This document shows, piece after piece, positions 16,499-24,910 of a DNA stretch of 64,000 nucleotides (positions are counted from its first letter, which is position 1; every line of letters begins with the position of its first letter). The DNA is taken from assembly GCA_903884455.1 (NCBI GenBank), contig CAISEW010000016.1, positions 35,217 through 99,216 of the forward strand. Direction: 5' to 3'. A program made the translations under genes and the position numbers. The notes under the pieces were generated by a model that ran no database searches, was not told the origin of the DNA, and was given only the letters and a program-made list of their open reading frames with translations. The stretch comes from an uncultured Chloroflexota bacterium (lineage in GTDB: Bacteria > Chloroflexota > Dehalococcoidia > GIF9 > AB-539-J10).

Positions 16499-17497
16499 AT
16501 GCTCTACATTCTTTATGGTCAGGACGATTTCTCCCTTAATCAAGCTGTGAAGGAAATTAAAGCTGACCTGGGCGATCGGGAGATGGTGGCGACTAACACC
16601 ACTAACTTAGAGGGTCAACATCTAACTTTAAGCGAACTTAGCAATAAATGTGGTACCGCTCCTTTTTTATCCTCACATCGCCTGGTTATAGTCGATGGCT
16701 TATTAGGGCGCTTTGAGGTAAAGCAAAGCCGGCCACGGTCGGGCAAAGGCAAATCGGGAAACGGGCTGGGGGAATGGGAAGGCTTGGCTTCCTACATCAA
16801 GCAAATGCCCGAAACGACTGTGCTGATGCTAGTTGATGAGGAGGTGAAGGGCCCTAATCCTCTATTAAAGAAACTTTCACCATTAGCTGAAGTGAGAACC
16901 TTCCCTTTGCTGCAGGGCAGGGATTTGAAGGCCTGGATACGACAACGGGTGAAGGCAGAGGGCGGCGATATCACCCCTCAAGCCGTGAATTTGCTCGCTG
17001 AACTCATAGGCGGAGACTTATGGGCGATGAATGGTGAAATTCAGAAACTGCTTCTTTATAGTCGGGAGCGACCTATCGGAGAAGATGATGTTAGACAACT
17101 GGTAAGTCATGTCCAGGAGGCTAACATCTTTGCTCTGGTGGATGCCGTGGCCGAAGGTCGAACCGAGTTAGCCCAACGGATACTTCATCGGCTATATGAT
17201 GAGGGTATGGCACCAACCTATATTCTCACTATGATTACCAGACAATTCCGCTTAATAGCTCAAGCCAGAGATTTGGGAAAGGGTCTGTCTCGCCTGCAGA
17301 TTCAGGACAGGTTGGGGTTGAAATCAAGCTACAGCTTGGATAAAACGCTTAGCCAGGCCAAACTGTATGATTTTGAGGGCGTGAAGCGGACTTACGATAA
17401 GCTTTTGGAAACCGACTTAGCCATCAAAACTGGCAAATATAGCGATAAATTAGCTCTCGAGCTCCTGGTAACTGAACTTGCCTGCCTGAATCCGTGA
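16499..17497 (+). CDS. holA: DNA polymerase III subunit delta
   Basis: The delta subunit of the clamp loader opens the sliding clamp during replication. The 332-residue protein starts MLYILYGQDDFSLNQAVKEI, the typical N-terminal AAA-like fold without a functional Walker motif. It contains LLKKLSPLAEVRTFP and the linker LKAWIRQRVKAEGGDITPQA, and ends with the helical collar domain (AIKTGKYSDKLALELLVTEL), a strong family signature. The insert RPRSGKGKSGNG near residue 80 is a flexible loop. It is transcribed divergently from ychF. Confidence 0.9.
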   Translation: MLYILYGQDDFSLNQAVKEIKADLGDREMVATNTTNLEGQHLTLSELSNKCGTAPFLSSHRLVIVDGLLGRFEVKQSRPRSGKGKSGNGLGEWEGLASYIKQMPETTVLMLVDEEVKGPNPLLKKLSPLAEVRTFPLLQGRDLKAWIRQRVKAEGGDITPQAVNLLAELIGGDLWAMNGEIQKLLLYSRERPIGEDDVRQLVSHVQEANIFALVDAVAEGRTELAQRILHRLYDEGMAPTYILTMITRQFRLIAQARDLGKGLSRLQIQDRLGLKSSYSLDKTLSQAKLYDFEGVKRTYDKLLETDLAIKTGKYSDKLALELLVTELACLNP

Positions 17498-17544
17498 ATA
17501 AGAGTCTTGAGTCTCTCTGTCATCCTGAGCAAAGCGAAGAACAT

Positions 17545-17621
17545 CCTCTCCCTTGATGGGAGAGGAGCGAGGTGAGGGTGAAATCCCCCTCCCTCTAACT
17601 CCCTCCCGCCGGGGGAGGGAG
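17545..17621. repeat. Two stable GC-rich hairpins downstream of holA
   Basis: CCTCTCCC-ttgat-GGGAGAGG (17545-17565) and CTCCCTCCC-gccgg-GGGAGGGAG (17599-17621) are perfect stems. They belong to a repeat style of the form tcatcctgagc ... gaggtgaggg. Neither has a U-tract, so a terminator call is not supported. Confidence 0.6.
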
Positions 17622-17684
17622 AGTTATAAGGAGTTTTGCAGTTGACTATAGTATTGTGCTCTGGAATCGTGAAGGAGGTTTAGC

Positions 17685-18137
17685 ATGAAAGCATGTGAAG
17701 GAAGAATTGGCCGGGTTTTCGTGATAAGGCTGGAGGACGGGGATGTTGTGCCCGAATGTATCGAGCGGTTTGCCAAGAAGAAGCGGGTGTCTGTGGGACA
17801 GGCTATCTTGGTGGGTGGCATTGGAGGTGGTGACGTCGTTGTCGGCCCGCGGCGTTCGGAAGAAAAGCGGCCAGAGCCCATGCTCCTGCCTATTGATGGA
17901 GCACATGAGGTGGTGGGAGTGGGTGTGCTCGCCCCCGGTGAAGATGGCAAACCGACTCTGCATATCCATGCTGCGCTGGGTCGGGCAGGGCAGACTATGG
18001 CTGGATGTCTGCGGCATGGCGTCACCACCTGGCTTGTCGGAGAAGTCATCCTCTATGAAATCCTCGGCGCAAAGGTGGTGCGTATTCAAGACAAGCAGAG
18101 CGGCTTCGAGCTTCTCGAGCCCAAGGGCAATAAATGA
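17685..18137 (+). CDS. PPC/DUF296-domain protein
   Basis: A 150-residue single-domain protein of the plant-and-prokaryote-conserved (PPC, DUF296) family. Typical features are MKACEGRIGRVFVIRLEDGD, the glycine-rich VGQAILVGGIGGGDVVVG, and the metal-binding HIHAALG near residue 95. Bacterial members form trimers and their biochemical role is unclear; in plants the domain accompanies AT-hook DNA-binding motifs, which are absent here. The ribosome binding site aaggaggt is strong. It is a single gene between holA and the R1-flanked ATPase. Confidence 0.85.
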   Translation: MKACEGRIGRVFVIRLEDGDVVPECIERFAKKKRVSVGQAILVGGIGGGDVVVGPRRSEEKRPEPMLLPIDGAHEVVGVGVLAPGEDGKPTLHIHAALGRAGQTMAGCLRHGVTTWLVGEVILYEILGAKVVRIQDKQSGFELLEPKGNK

Positions 18138-18161
18138 GAGCTTCTAATATTAATTCTTATT

Positions 18162-18215
18162 GGACATAATACCTGATTTATAGTAGACTTAATTAGTTTT
18201 GTGTTCCTGGAGTGC
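18162..18215 (-). repeat. R1 repeat (inverted orientation), left of the AAA ATPase gene
   Basis: Read on the minus strand it matches the R1 consensus seen nine times at 50-64 kb: ccaggaacac, then ctactataaatcagg and tattatgtcc. It is diverged in the middle. A second inverted copy lies on the far side of the ATPase gene at 21011-21072. Confidence 0.75.
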
Positions 18216-18252
18216 TAAGGAGTCATTACACTTTGGAGGCAACACTAAATCA

Positions 18253-18280
18253 TTGACTCAAGACATGGTTTAAGTAAAAT
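18253..18280 (+). promoter_or_regulatory. Candidate promoter of the AAA ATPase gene
   Basis: TTGACT (18253-18258) and TAAAAT (18275-18280) are separated by 16 bases. They lie 80 bases before the ATG and just inside the left R1 repeat. Confidence 0.5.
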
Positions 18281-18359
18281 GGCACATAACAAGAGAAATA
18301 TCGCTTCTAATTTATCTAAGGCAAAGCACGTTATACTTGTAGGAGAGATGTGAAGCCTA

Positions 18360-20996
18360 ATGGCTACTCGTAACCCGAGGAAAAACCCTTATGATTGGAT
18401 TAACCCGGTGGTGGAGGCAAAGCTGTTCGCTGGTCGAAAAGGGGAGCTTGAAACAATTGAAGAAGAGATTGCAAGGCTTGCTGATGCTGAGCCTATGGTG
18501 CCGATGGTTGCTGTTATTGGGGAGAGGCGGGTGGGCAAAACTAGCCTATTGCGACAAATAGAAAGAATATGTGATAAATATCGACTTTTGGCTGTTCTAA
18601 CTTCTGTTACAGATACGATTGCTGCTGATCCTTGGTATTTTTGGCAGGAGATAATCTCGAAATTGCTATTTGAGGCTCAAAAGGGAGGTATTTTGATAGA
18701 CGCGGAAGCCGCAAAACGTTTTGGCTTTCCGATTCCGACGGCGGGTGGACCTGCTCAGGCAGATCAACCTGTGATGGGTGATCTATGGTTTCCCAAAGCT
18801 TATAGCATGCATCTCGCAACTTCAGGCCCTCCCGGGCTAACCAATCTCATTCTGGAACATGATATAAAAACAATCATTGATGGCTTGTTAGTAGCAGGTT
18901 ATCAAGGGGTCTTATTGATGCTAGATGAGGCACAGGTTCTGATGGAAGCACAAGAGATAAAGCAACAAGTTCGTTATGTAATACAGGAAGCGAGTAGATG
19001 TGGGGTTATCTTTGCAGGGCTACCCCAATTGGGCTTTATGTTTACGGAGTCTTCCGAACCTTTCTTTGGTCAAGCTCGGGTAATTCCGCTAAAGAGCTTT
19101 ACAAATGTGAGCGATGTGGCGGAATGCGCATTGTTGCCGCTGAGCGAGGATGAACGGCGACTTATGAGCCCCATGACAATTGATTACTTGTCTAGATATA
19201 GCCAAGGAAAGCCCAATCAGATAAGGCTGATATGTCAGGCCATCTATAATCGATATGCTAAGGGCGGGCAGGATGACTTGAACATAACGGTCGACGTTTT
19301 GGATGATGTACTTGATATTTTAGTGGCAGCTTTTCAGGAAGAAAAATTAAGGGCTCGGGTGGACACTATACATAGGCTAAGCAGCGTTGATTTGGAGCTA
19401 TTATACAATATGACTAGATACCCAAATTGGTCCGTAAAAGACATTATTGACTTGGATGAGTCATTTCGGGGGGAGGCAAAGAGCGATTTGGCTACCACAA
19501 GGCGCGAACGAAACTTGACAAAAAAACAAGAATATTTTGTTAGCTTGGGGCTTATGGTTAAGGATACAGACCGATACATCTTGGCTGGTGGCGAATTTGT
19601 ATCACTGTATCTCAGGTTTTGGCACGAAGTTCGCAGATATGGAAAGCTCTCAAGAGGACTCGTTCTGGGTAAGGGCCCACCGACACCATTTGGAGAAAAA
19701 AGCGAAAAGCTTGTCCAATCACTTTCCTATGTTCTTGGGGAAAGCCCAAAACTGGGAAGATTCATTTTCCATCCATATTATAGAGATGAGGGGGATATTA
19801 TCGGATCAATCAAACGCAGATTTTCAATGCTTGCGAAGCTGGTGGCAGGAGAACGCCCTGACGGTGAAGACATGCTGGGGCTGCTGGGTGAATGCTTCAA
19901 TGTCTGTGAGATGGTTGGCAAGGCGGGTGCATTCTATCTCTTGTGTCTTTCACTCCGAAACTTGGAGAATCCGCGGGAAGTAATGCAAGTTGAGCTGTAT
20001 TTTGATGCTGCTCAGATGCGGGCAATTGACTTATTGTCGCTATTTAATCTTATGAACCAGCAAGCTTATGATGCTAGGGTTTTGATTGAACGGTATGATG
20101 GCTTTCTAATAGAACTCCCTGATTTGGCTAGTCTATTAAAGGCTGTGGGAGTACCCAGCCTCGATGTCTTATTGGCCCAAATCGGTGTAGTGGAGCGGTG
20201 GAGACTAACCTCGATTCAGCATCTAGTTCAATCGGGAAAAGCCACTACGGGGGTAGAACGCGCCAGTGACCGGGACGAGGATGGAGAGGAGTCGGGTAGG
20301 TGGATAGCTCTTTATGCTAAAGGCGATGAGAGCGGAGCGGAGGAATACCTCGTCAAGAAATTGGAAGAAACGAGAGAAAGGCATGTGCAAGCGAAACTCT
20401 ATAACGACCTTGGTTATATGAGATGTGGGCCAAAACTAAAGAATAACCCTCTTGCAAGGAGAAATCTGGAAACTGCCCTTGACCTTCACTATCTTCAACT
20501 GCCTCTTACGCTTCTAAACCTTAGCTATATAGATATTGATGAGGGCAAAGAGGACAAATATGAGACGGCTATCGAGAGAATCGAGGAAGCGCTTCTCCTT
20601 ACGTTCAGTAGGCTTGAAATTGAGGCTTCATACCTAAGGTTGAGATTGCCGGAAAATCACTTGGGTTTTAGAGAGAAGTGGGAGCAACACCCAGCCAATG
20701 TAATTGAGGCATCGTACATTAACTTAGCCTATGCCTTGCTTAAATCAAAAGGCTACCAGGAAGCTTTTGATGTATTGCAAGAAGGTCTGAGTCTTATTCC
20801 CTCTTCTATTCGTTTAAGGCATGCCTTAGCTCGCTTATATCTTTTCAAGAAAAATGCTGCCCTTGCTAAGCCTATCTACGAAGAGCTTTCTCAAAAACCA
20901 TTGCCCGATAAGGGCATTGAACTTGAAATTAACGTGCTTTCACGGGGTCTTAGACTTACCAGAGAGAAGCCACGTGTGAAAAGACACAAGGCATAG
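18360..20996 (+). CDS. Large AAA/STAND-like P-loop ATPase with C-terminal helical (TPR-like) repeats
   Basis: An 878-residue cytoplasmic protein. The P-loop GERRVGKTS is at residues 54-62, preceded by the Orc/STAND-type start LFAGRKGELETIEEEI. Walker B is LLMLDE at 185-190, and the sensor-like SRCGVIFAGLPQLG follows. The segment LSRYSQGKPNQIRLICQAIY resembles the lid of Cdc6/Orc1-type ATPases. The C-terminal 350 residues are helical and suggest TPR or similar repeats (YNDLGYMRCGPKLKNNPLARRNLETALDL). This architecture is shared with signalling and antiviral STAND ATPases, but no effector domain is visible, so a defence role is only a guess. It has its own promoter and R1 repeats on both sides, consistent with a mobile single-gene cassette. 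Confidence 0.75.
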   Translation: MATRNPRKNPYDWINPVVEAKLFAGRKGELETIEEEIARLADAEPMVPMVAVIGERRVGKTSLLRQIERICDKYRLLAVLTSVTDTIAADPWYFWQEIISKLLFEAQKGGILIDAEAAKRFGFPIPTAGGPAQADQPVMGDLWFPKAYSMHLATSGPPGLTNLILEHDIKTIIDGLLVAGYQGVLLMLDEAQVLMEAQEIKQQVRYVIQEASRCGVIFAGLPQLGFMFTESSEPFFGQARVIPLKSFTNVSDVAECALLPLSEDERRLMSPMTIDYLSRYSQGKPNQIRLICQAIYNRYAKGGQDDLNITVDVLDDVLDILVAAFQEEKLRARVDTIHRLSSVDLELLYNMTRYPNWSVKDIIDLDESFRGEAKSDLATTRRERNLTKKQEYFVSLGLMVKDTDRYILAGGEFVSLYLRFWHEVRRYGKLSRGLVLGKGPPTPFGEKSEKLVQSLSYVLGESPKLGRFIFHPYYRDEGDIIGSIKRRFSMLAKLVAGERPDGEDMLGLLGECFNVCEMVGKAGAFYLLCLSLRNLENPREVMQVELYFDAAQMRAIDLLSLFNLMNQQAYDARVLIERYDGFLIELPDLASLLKAVGVPSLDVLLAQIGVVERWRLTSIQHLVQSGKATTGVERASDRDEDGEESGRWIALYAKGDESGAEEYLVKKLEETRERHVQAKLYNDLGYMRCGPKLKNNPLARRNLETALDLHYLQLPLTLLNLSYIDIDEGKEDKYETAIERIEEALLLTFSRLEIEASYLRLRLPENHLGFREKWEQHPANVIEASYINLAYALLKSKGYQEAFDVLQEGLSLIPSSIRLRHALARLYLFKKNAALAKPIYEELSQKPLPDKGIELEINVLSRGLRLTREKPRVKRHKA

Positions 20997-21010
20997 CCTT
21001 CTTCTCCTGG

Positions 21011-21072
21011 TATTTGGGGACGTAATACCTAATTTGTAGCAGGCCTAGTTGGTGTTGTGTTTTTCGAATCCA
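21011..21072 (-). repeat. R1 repeat (inverted orientation), right of the AAA ATPase gene
   Basis: On the minus strand: accaactaggcctgctac, then aaattaggtattacgtcccc. It has the same orientation as the copy at 18162-18215, so the ATPase gene sits between direct repeats. Confidence 0.85.
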
Positions 21073-21113
21073 TTCGCGAGTTAACAAATTGGCTAAACTG
21101 CTAAAATAGGATT

Positions 21114-22277
21114 GTGTCCGTAAAGTTAGTAGCCAAGAAAGGCTCGACCTTCCATGATTTTCCCTACTCTCATCCGGAGCGGAAGTGTTTCCATTGCTGG
21201 ATTATCAATGTCACGCCAGCAGGTCCAAATCAATGTATTCATAATTGTATCTACTGTTATGCCAGAGAAGCTATTTACTCCAACTACTCTGAGGATACCC
21301 TGATTTATAACAACTTGCCCGAGCTAGTGGAGAGGGACCTTAAAAAGCTAACTTTATGCCCGCCGATTTCCTTGTCCAATATCTCCGACCCCTGTCAGGA
21401 CATACCGGAATTGAAAAAAGAGGTCAAGAGACTGATACGGCTTCTTATGGACTACGGCGTCTCTTTTTTCATCACCACCAAAGGCGACCCGTCCTTTCTT
21501 CTGGAATTGCCTGGCTTTATTGAATACAAGCCTAAGTTTATAGCTATAACCATCGAAGGGACTCCTGAGGTGCTCGGGCTTTTGTCACCAGGGGCGCCTT
21601 CGTTCGATGCCAGGGTAGCTGCTGCTGGCAAGCTATCTAACATGGGCATAGACATTATCATCCGCCTCGACCCTGTCTTGATTCATTTATTCCAGGCCCT
21701 TTACGGCGATTCCTGGTTTGAAAAAATAGCGGAGTTGCTGGATGTCTTCGCTGCGGTGGGAGCCAGCCATGTCACCGCCAGCACCGGCAGGCTATCCAGG
21801 AAGCGCTCTCCAGCAGGCGGTCGCGAAGGCACAAGCATATGGCAGCGAATATACAAAGTTATCTACAGCCAGTCGCCACTAGCAGCCAAGAAATTCGAGC
21901 AGGAATACATCTACGAGGCACACTGGTCAGGAGGGGGCTATCGCCTGCGCCGGGATTTAAGGCTCGGCTTCCACCGGAAAGTAAAGGAATTGGTTGAAGC
22001 CAGGGGAATGACCTATGCCACCTGCCAGGAACTTTCCGCCGGGGAAAGTGATTCCCGGGACATCCCGCACTGCGAGGGATTACCACTGCCCTTTGCCCGA
22101 AAGCAAGCAGACGGAAGATTCAAGCCTGTTCCAGGTTGCACTGCTAACTGTCATGTCTCTTGCCAGGGGTTATCCAGCCCGCCCTGCGGGCAAGCTGAAC
22201 TGGTAAGCTGCGGGCCGCTGCGTCTCAAGAAACTACGCTTGGAATCTAACCGACTCTCTGTGGCAGAGCGACGATAG
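21114..22277 (+). CDS. Radical SAM protein of the SPL (spore photoproduct lyase-like) type
   Basis: A 387-residue enzyme with the radical SAM cluster motif CIHNCIYCYAR; C41, C45 and C48 would ligate the [4Fe-4S] cluster that cleaves S-adenosylmethionine. The context of C25 and C28 (KCFHCWIINVTP) and the following YSNYSEDTLIYNN resemble the SPL/Rv2578c group. The region GVSFFITTKGDPSFLLE and the C-terminal cysteines (PGCTANCHVSCQG) may hold further metal. Substrate unknown. The start is GTG with only a weak ribosome binding site. The stop lies five bases from that of the convergent coiled-coil gene. Confidence 0.82.
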   Translation: MSVKLVAKKGSTFHDFPYSHPERKCFHCWIINVTPAGPNQCIHNCIYCYAREAIYSNYSEDTLIYNNLPELVERDLKKLTLCPPISLSNISDPCQDIPELKKEVKRLIRLLMDYGVSFFITTKGDPSFLLELPGFIEYKPKFIAITIEGTPEVLGLLSPGAPSFDARVAAAGKLSNMGIDIIIRLDPVLIHLFQALYGDSWFEKIAELLDVFAAVGASHVTASTGRLSRKRSPAGGREGTSIWQRIYKVIYSQSPLAAKKFEQEYIYEAHWSGGGYRLRRDLRLGFHRKVKELVEARGMTYATCQELSAGESDSRDIPHCEGLPLPFARKQADGRFKPVPGCTANCHVSCQGLSSPPCGQAELVSCGPLRLKKLRLESNRLSVAERR

Positions 22278-22282
22278 ACAGC

Positions 22283-22885
22283 TTATAGCTTAAAGCGTTT
22301 ATTATTCCTGGGAGGTATGTAAAAGTCGAAGAGCAAATCTATAGTCCTTTTGCTAAGGTCCAGTGCATGCTCTTCCAGCCATCCTTTTTTGGTATGAATT
22401 CGCTGGACGACAATCTCCAGCTCTTTTTTATCTAACTCAGCTTGTTCTGCAAGCTCGAGCGTCTGCTCCAGGTCATGAATCCGCTGAGAAAGGATTTCTT
22501 GTTCCTCTTCTATTGTTTCAGTTTGGGCCTTACTTGTTCTTTTATATCCTGAAATCTGTCTTGCTACTCCGAGAAGGGTTTTCTTACGCCTCTCCAGGCT
22601 AGCTATCTGTTCTTTAATAATCGATTGCTTCTCTTTATTCCCTTTCAGTTGTCTTGTCAGATTTCTGAGTTCCCACTGTTGTAAATCTATGTCACTAATC
22701 TGGGTAGAGAGGTTTTTCAATCTACTGTGGTACTTTTCTTTGAGAAGTGATTGTAACTTCGCCAGCCGATCAAGCCGCCGGCATAAGAATTCTATCTCAC
22801 TATGCGCTTCCTTAATCCCAGTTGATAATTCCTCTTGTTCAGCAAGAATTCGCTCTTGTCTTAGTGTCTCTCTAATCGTTTCCAT
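22283..22885 (-). CDS. Coiled-coil protein, unknown function
   Basis: A 200-residue, highly charged protein with heptad-like spacing through most of its length (for example LCRRLDRLAKLQSLLKEK and LGVARQISGYKRTSKAQ). No signal peptide or transmembrane segment is present. The C-terminus ends in a short basic tail (YIPPRNNKRFKL). It converges on the radical SAM gene. I do not recognise a family. Confidence 0.65.
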   Translation of the reverse strand: METIRETLRQERILAEQEELSTGIKEAHSEIEFLCRRLDRLAKLQSLLKEKYHSRLKNLSTQISDIDLQQWELRNLTRQLKGNKEKQSIIKEQIASLERRKKTLLGVARQISGYKRTSKAQTETIEEEQEILSQRIHDLEQTLELAEQAELDKKELEIVVQRIHTKKGWLEEHALDLSKRTIDLLFDFYIPPRNNKRFKL

Positions 22886-22956
22886 GCCCTAGTTCACAGA
22901 AATCAAGAAGCATTATAAAATTTTCGGCCACGGATAAGCAATGGCCCACACTTTTC

Positions 22957-23076
22957 TCGTCATTGCGAGGCTGGCAAAGCCAGCCGAAGCAATCTTGGTG
23001 GGGCAATGAGGATTGCCACGCTCCCGCCTGCCAAGCCTTGGTGGGCAGGTCGCTCGCAATGACACGGGAGGCAAGC
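22957..23076. repeat. REP-like palindrome unit with expanded inner arms
   Basis: The outer arms are tcattgcgagg and ctcgcaatgaca. The interior contains cctgccaagccttggtgggcagg, a nested inverted repeat. It fills the gap between the coiled-coil gene and the Smr gene. Confidence 0.8.
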
Positions 23077-23077
23077 T

Positions 23078-23335
23078 CTAACGATTTGTCAGCTCCACTA
23101 TGGTGACGCCATAGTCTCCTTCGCCATAATCACCAAGGCGATAGGATTTAACCAGAGGATGCTTGGCTAGTGACTCGTGTACGGCATGGCGTAATTTTCC
23201 TGTCCCCTTGCCGTGAACAATGCACACTGAGGACAAACCAGCCATAAAAGCGTCGTAGAGATATTGGTCAAGCCGGTATAGGGCTTCGTCGACGGTAAGA
23301 CGACGTAAAAGTAATTCCCTGTCTACTGCTTTCAT
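23078..23335 (-). CDS. Stand-alone Smr-domain protein
   Basis: An 85-residue protein consisting of one Smr domain, the nuclease-like module at the C-terminus of MutS2. Signatures are DLR-like RRLTVDEALYRLDQYL, the conserved VCIVHGKGTGKLRHAV, and the closing YGEGDYGVTIVELTNR. No MutS2 ATPase part precedes it. The ATG overlaps the tilS stop in an ATGA, so translation is coupled to tilS. It could act as a small structure-dependent RNA or DNA endonuclease. Whether it derives from a split mutS2 cannot be told. Confidence 0.85.
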   Translation of the reverse strand: MKAVDRELLLRRLTVDEALYRLDQYLYDAFMAGLSSVCIVHGKGTGKLRHAVHESLAKHPLVKSYRLGDYGEGDYGVTIVELTNR

Positions 23336-24873
23336 TCTGACTTGATAAACTCCAGACGGAGGATTTTTTGGCTGGCTTCAGTGGTCTTGGCTCTATCATC
23401 AATGCGCCAGCCTACCACCCAGATGATTTGTTGAGGGGAACAGACGATTGGGATATGGCCTCGCCAGGAACGAGGTATCTTGGCGTCAACCATGAACTCA
23501 TAGAGTTTCTTGGGCATGCTCATGCCCAGGGGCTGAAATCTGTCTCCGGGCTGGCGCTGACGGACAAAGAGCGCGGTTCCTGTTTTGTGTAAATCGAAAT
23601 AGGCAACGAAATTGCTTTGACAAGTTCTCTCGCTTGTGCTCAAGACGCCTTGCGATGACAGAGAAGCCACTCGCTCTCGAACTATGCTGGCTATCACGTT
23701 CCATCCCGGGAAAACTGTCTGACCAGGCACTTTAAGAGGAAATTCGCCTGGCAGCGGAGGGAAAGGACAGGGCGGAAGTGGAGATTGCTTCGCTTCGCTG
23801 GCAATGACTGAGGGGAGCCTGGTAATCACGAGCTCATTATATCCTCCGTGACAGATAAGTCCGTGTGGCAGAGAGATTCTTTTGCTAGCCGGTTTATTTA
23901 GCAGGCTCCTGGCCGCTTCAATATGACTGGCTTCGATGTCTCGAACATCCCCGGCCAGCTTGGTCACAGCTACTCTCAATAAGTGCCTCTGCAAGGCTAG
24001 CGGCAAGCTAGCAATCTGTTTTTTATCCAGGTAAACGGTGTTATTTTCCTGCCTGGCCACTTCATCCCACACCCCAGAAGTTTGTTGTTCAATGAGGGCA
24101 TTATCCTCTTTGGCGATATCAGCCAAACGGAGCAGGGCCTGGTCAACGCTCGGATTATATTGCCTGAGCAGAGGCAGCAAGTGGAGGCGAAGGCGATTTC
24201 GGAAGAAGGAAGGCGACAGGTTGGAGGAATCAATATGCGGCTCAAGCTGGTGCTCCTGACAATAACTCGCTGTTTCCTCTCTGGTAATATCTAGAAGAGG
24301 TCTTATTACTAAGAGATTGCTTCGCTGCCCCTTCGCTACGCTCAGGGCTTCGGCTCGCAATGACATTCCCTGGCTGTCATACGCCATAGGCGAGCAAGGG
24401 GCTAAACCGCACAATCCGGTAATTCCTGTTCCCCGTAATATGTGCATCAAAATGGTCTCTACCTGGTCATCCCTGGTGTGACCTACGGCTATTCGATGGG
24501 CTCCGACCTCTCTAGCTACCCGGACAAGAAAAGCGTAGCGTAGTTCCCGGGCTGCTTCCTCAATAGAGCAATTTCTTGCAATCCTGTAGGCAGCCACATC
24601 CTGCCTATCAATAGTGATGGGAATGCCCAGCGAGCCAGCCAGATTAGACACGTATTCAGCATCAGCTTCGGACTCAGCCCCCCGAAGCTGGTGGTTGAGA
24701 TGAGCTATGTGAAGTTTTATCCCTAGTCCTTTCCGCCATTTTGTCAGGACATGAAGTAAACATACTGAGTCGGCACCACCTGAAACGCCGACAACCACTA
24801 TCTCCTCAGGTGGAATCAAGCTATACCGCTGGATAAAATCTAAAACCTTTGACTCTAGCTTAACTTTGTTCAT
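23332..24873 (-). CDS. tilS: tRNA(Ile)-lysidine synthetase, enlarged by in-frame REP insertions
   Basis: Modifies the wobble cytidine of the CAU-anticodon isoleucine tRNA to lysidine. The N-terminal PP-loop is VVGVSGGADSVCLLHVL, with HLNHQLRGAESEADAEYV and GHTRDDQVETILMHILRGTG following. The C-terminal TilS domain includes RQRQPGDRFQPLGM and KKLYEFMVDAKIPRSWR. At 513 residues it is longer than typical enzymes because of sequence that is translated REP repeat: MSLRAEALSVAKGQRSN, VIASEAKQSPLPPCP and a more diverged SLSSQGVLSTSERTCQSNF. All conserved catalytic motifs remain. The start codon follows directly on another REP fragment (24874-24905). Confidence 0.92.
   Translation of the reverse strand: MNKVKLESKVLDFIQRYSLIPPEEIVVVGVSGGADSVCLLHVLTKWRKGLGIKLHIAHLNHQLRGAESEADAEYVSNLAGSLGIPITIDRQDVAAYRIARNCSIEEAARELRYAFLVRVAREVGAHRIAVGHTRDDQVETILMHILRGTGITGLCGLAPCSPMAYDSQGMSLRAEALSVAKGQRSNLLVIRPLLDITREETASYCQEHQLEPHIDSSNLSPSFFRNRLRLHLLPLLRQYNPSVDQALLRLADIAKEDNALIEQQTSGVWDEVARQENNTVYLDKKQIASLPLALQRHLLRVAVTKLAGDVRDIEASHIEAARSLLNKPASKRISLPHGLICHGGYNELVITRLPSVIASEAKQSPLPPCPFPPLPGEFPLKVPGQTVFPGWNVIASIVRERVASLSSQGVLSTSERTCQSNFVAYFDLHKTGTALFVRQRQPGDRFQPLGMSMPKKLYEFMVDAKIPRSWRGHIPIVCSPQQIIWVVGWRIDDRAKTTEASQKILRLEFIKSE
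23636..23700. repeat. Degenerate REP unit inside tilS (third insertion)
   Basis: On the minus strand ctgtcatcgcaagg begins the unit and caaagcaatttcg ends it, the same layout as tcattgcgagg ... gaagcaatct. It encodes the segment SLSSQGVLSTSERTCQSNF between conserved TilS regions. Confidence 0.55.
23782..23818. repeat. REP unit inside tilS (second insertion)
   Basis: On the minus strand gtcattgccagcgaagcg leads into aagcaatctcc. It is translated as VIASEAKQS, a peptide produced when this repeat family lies in a coding frame. Confidence 0.85.
24311..24368. repeat. REP unit inside tilS (first insertion)
   Basis: On the minus strand tgtcattgcgagccgaag runs through to gcgaagcaatctctt. It encodes MSLRAEALSVAKGQRSN directly before the conserved IRPLLDITREE block. 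Confidence 0.9.
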
Positions 24874-24905
24874 AGGGATTGCTTCTTTGCTTTGCCCCTC
24901 GCAGC
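24874..24905. repeat. REP fragment forming the tilS leader
   Basis: On the minus strand tgcgaggggcaaagcaaag followed by aagcaatccct ends one base before the tilS ATG. No separate ribosome binding site is evident. Confidence 0.65.
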
Positions 24906-24910
24906 TAACG

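Noticed and set aside
21055..21075. tRNA fragment near ttttcgaatccatt
   Set aside because: Only the T-arm-like string is present; there is no acceptor stem, anticodon arm or D arm. No tRNA gene was found in the window.
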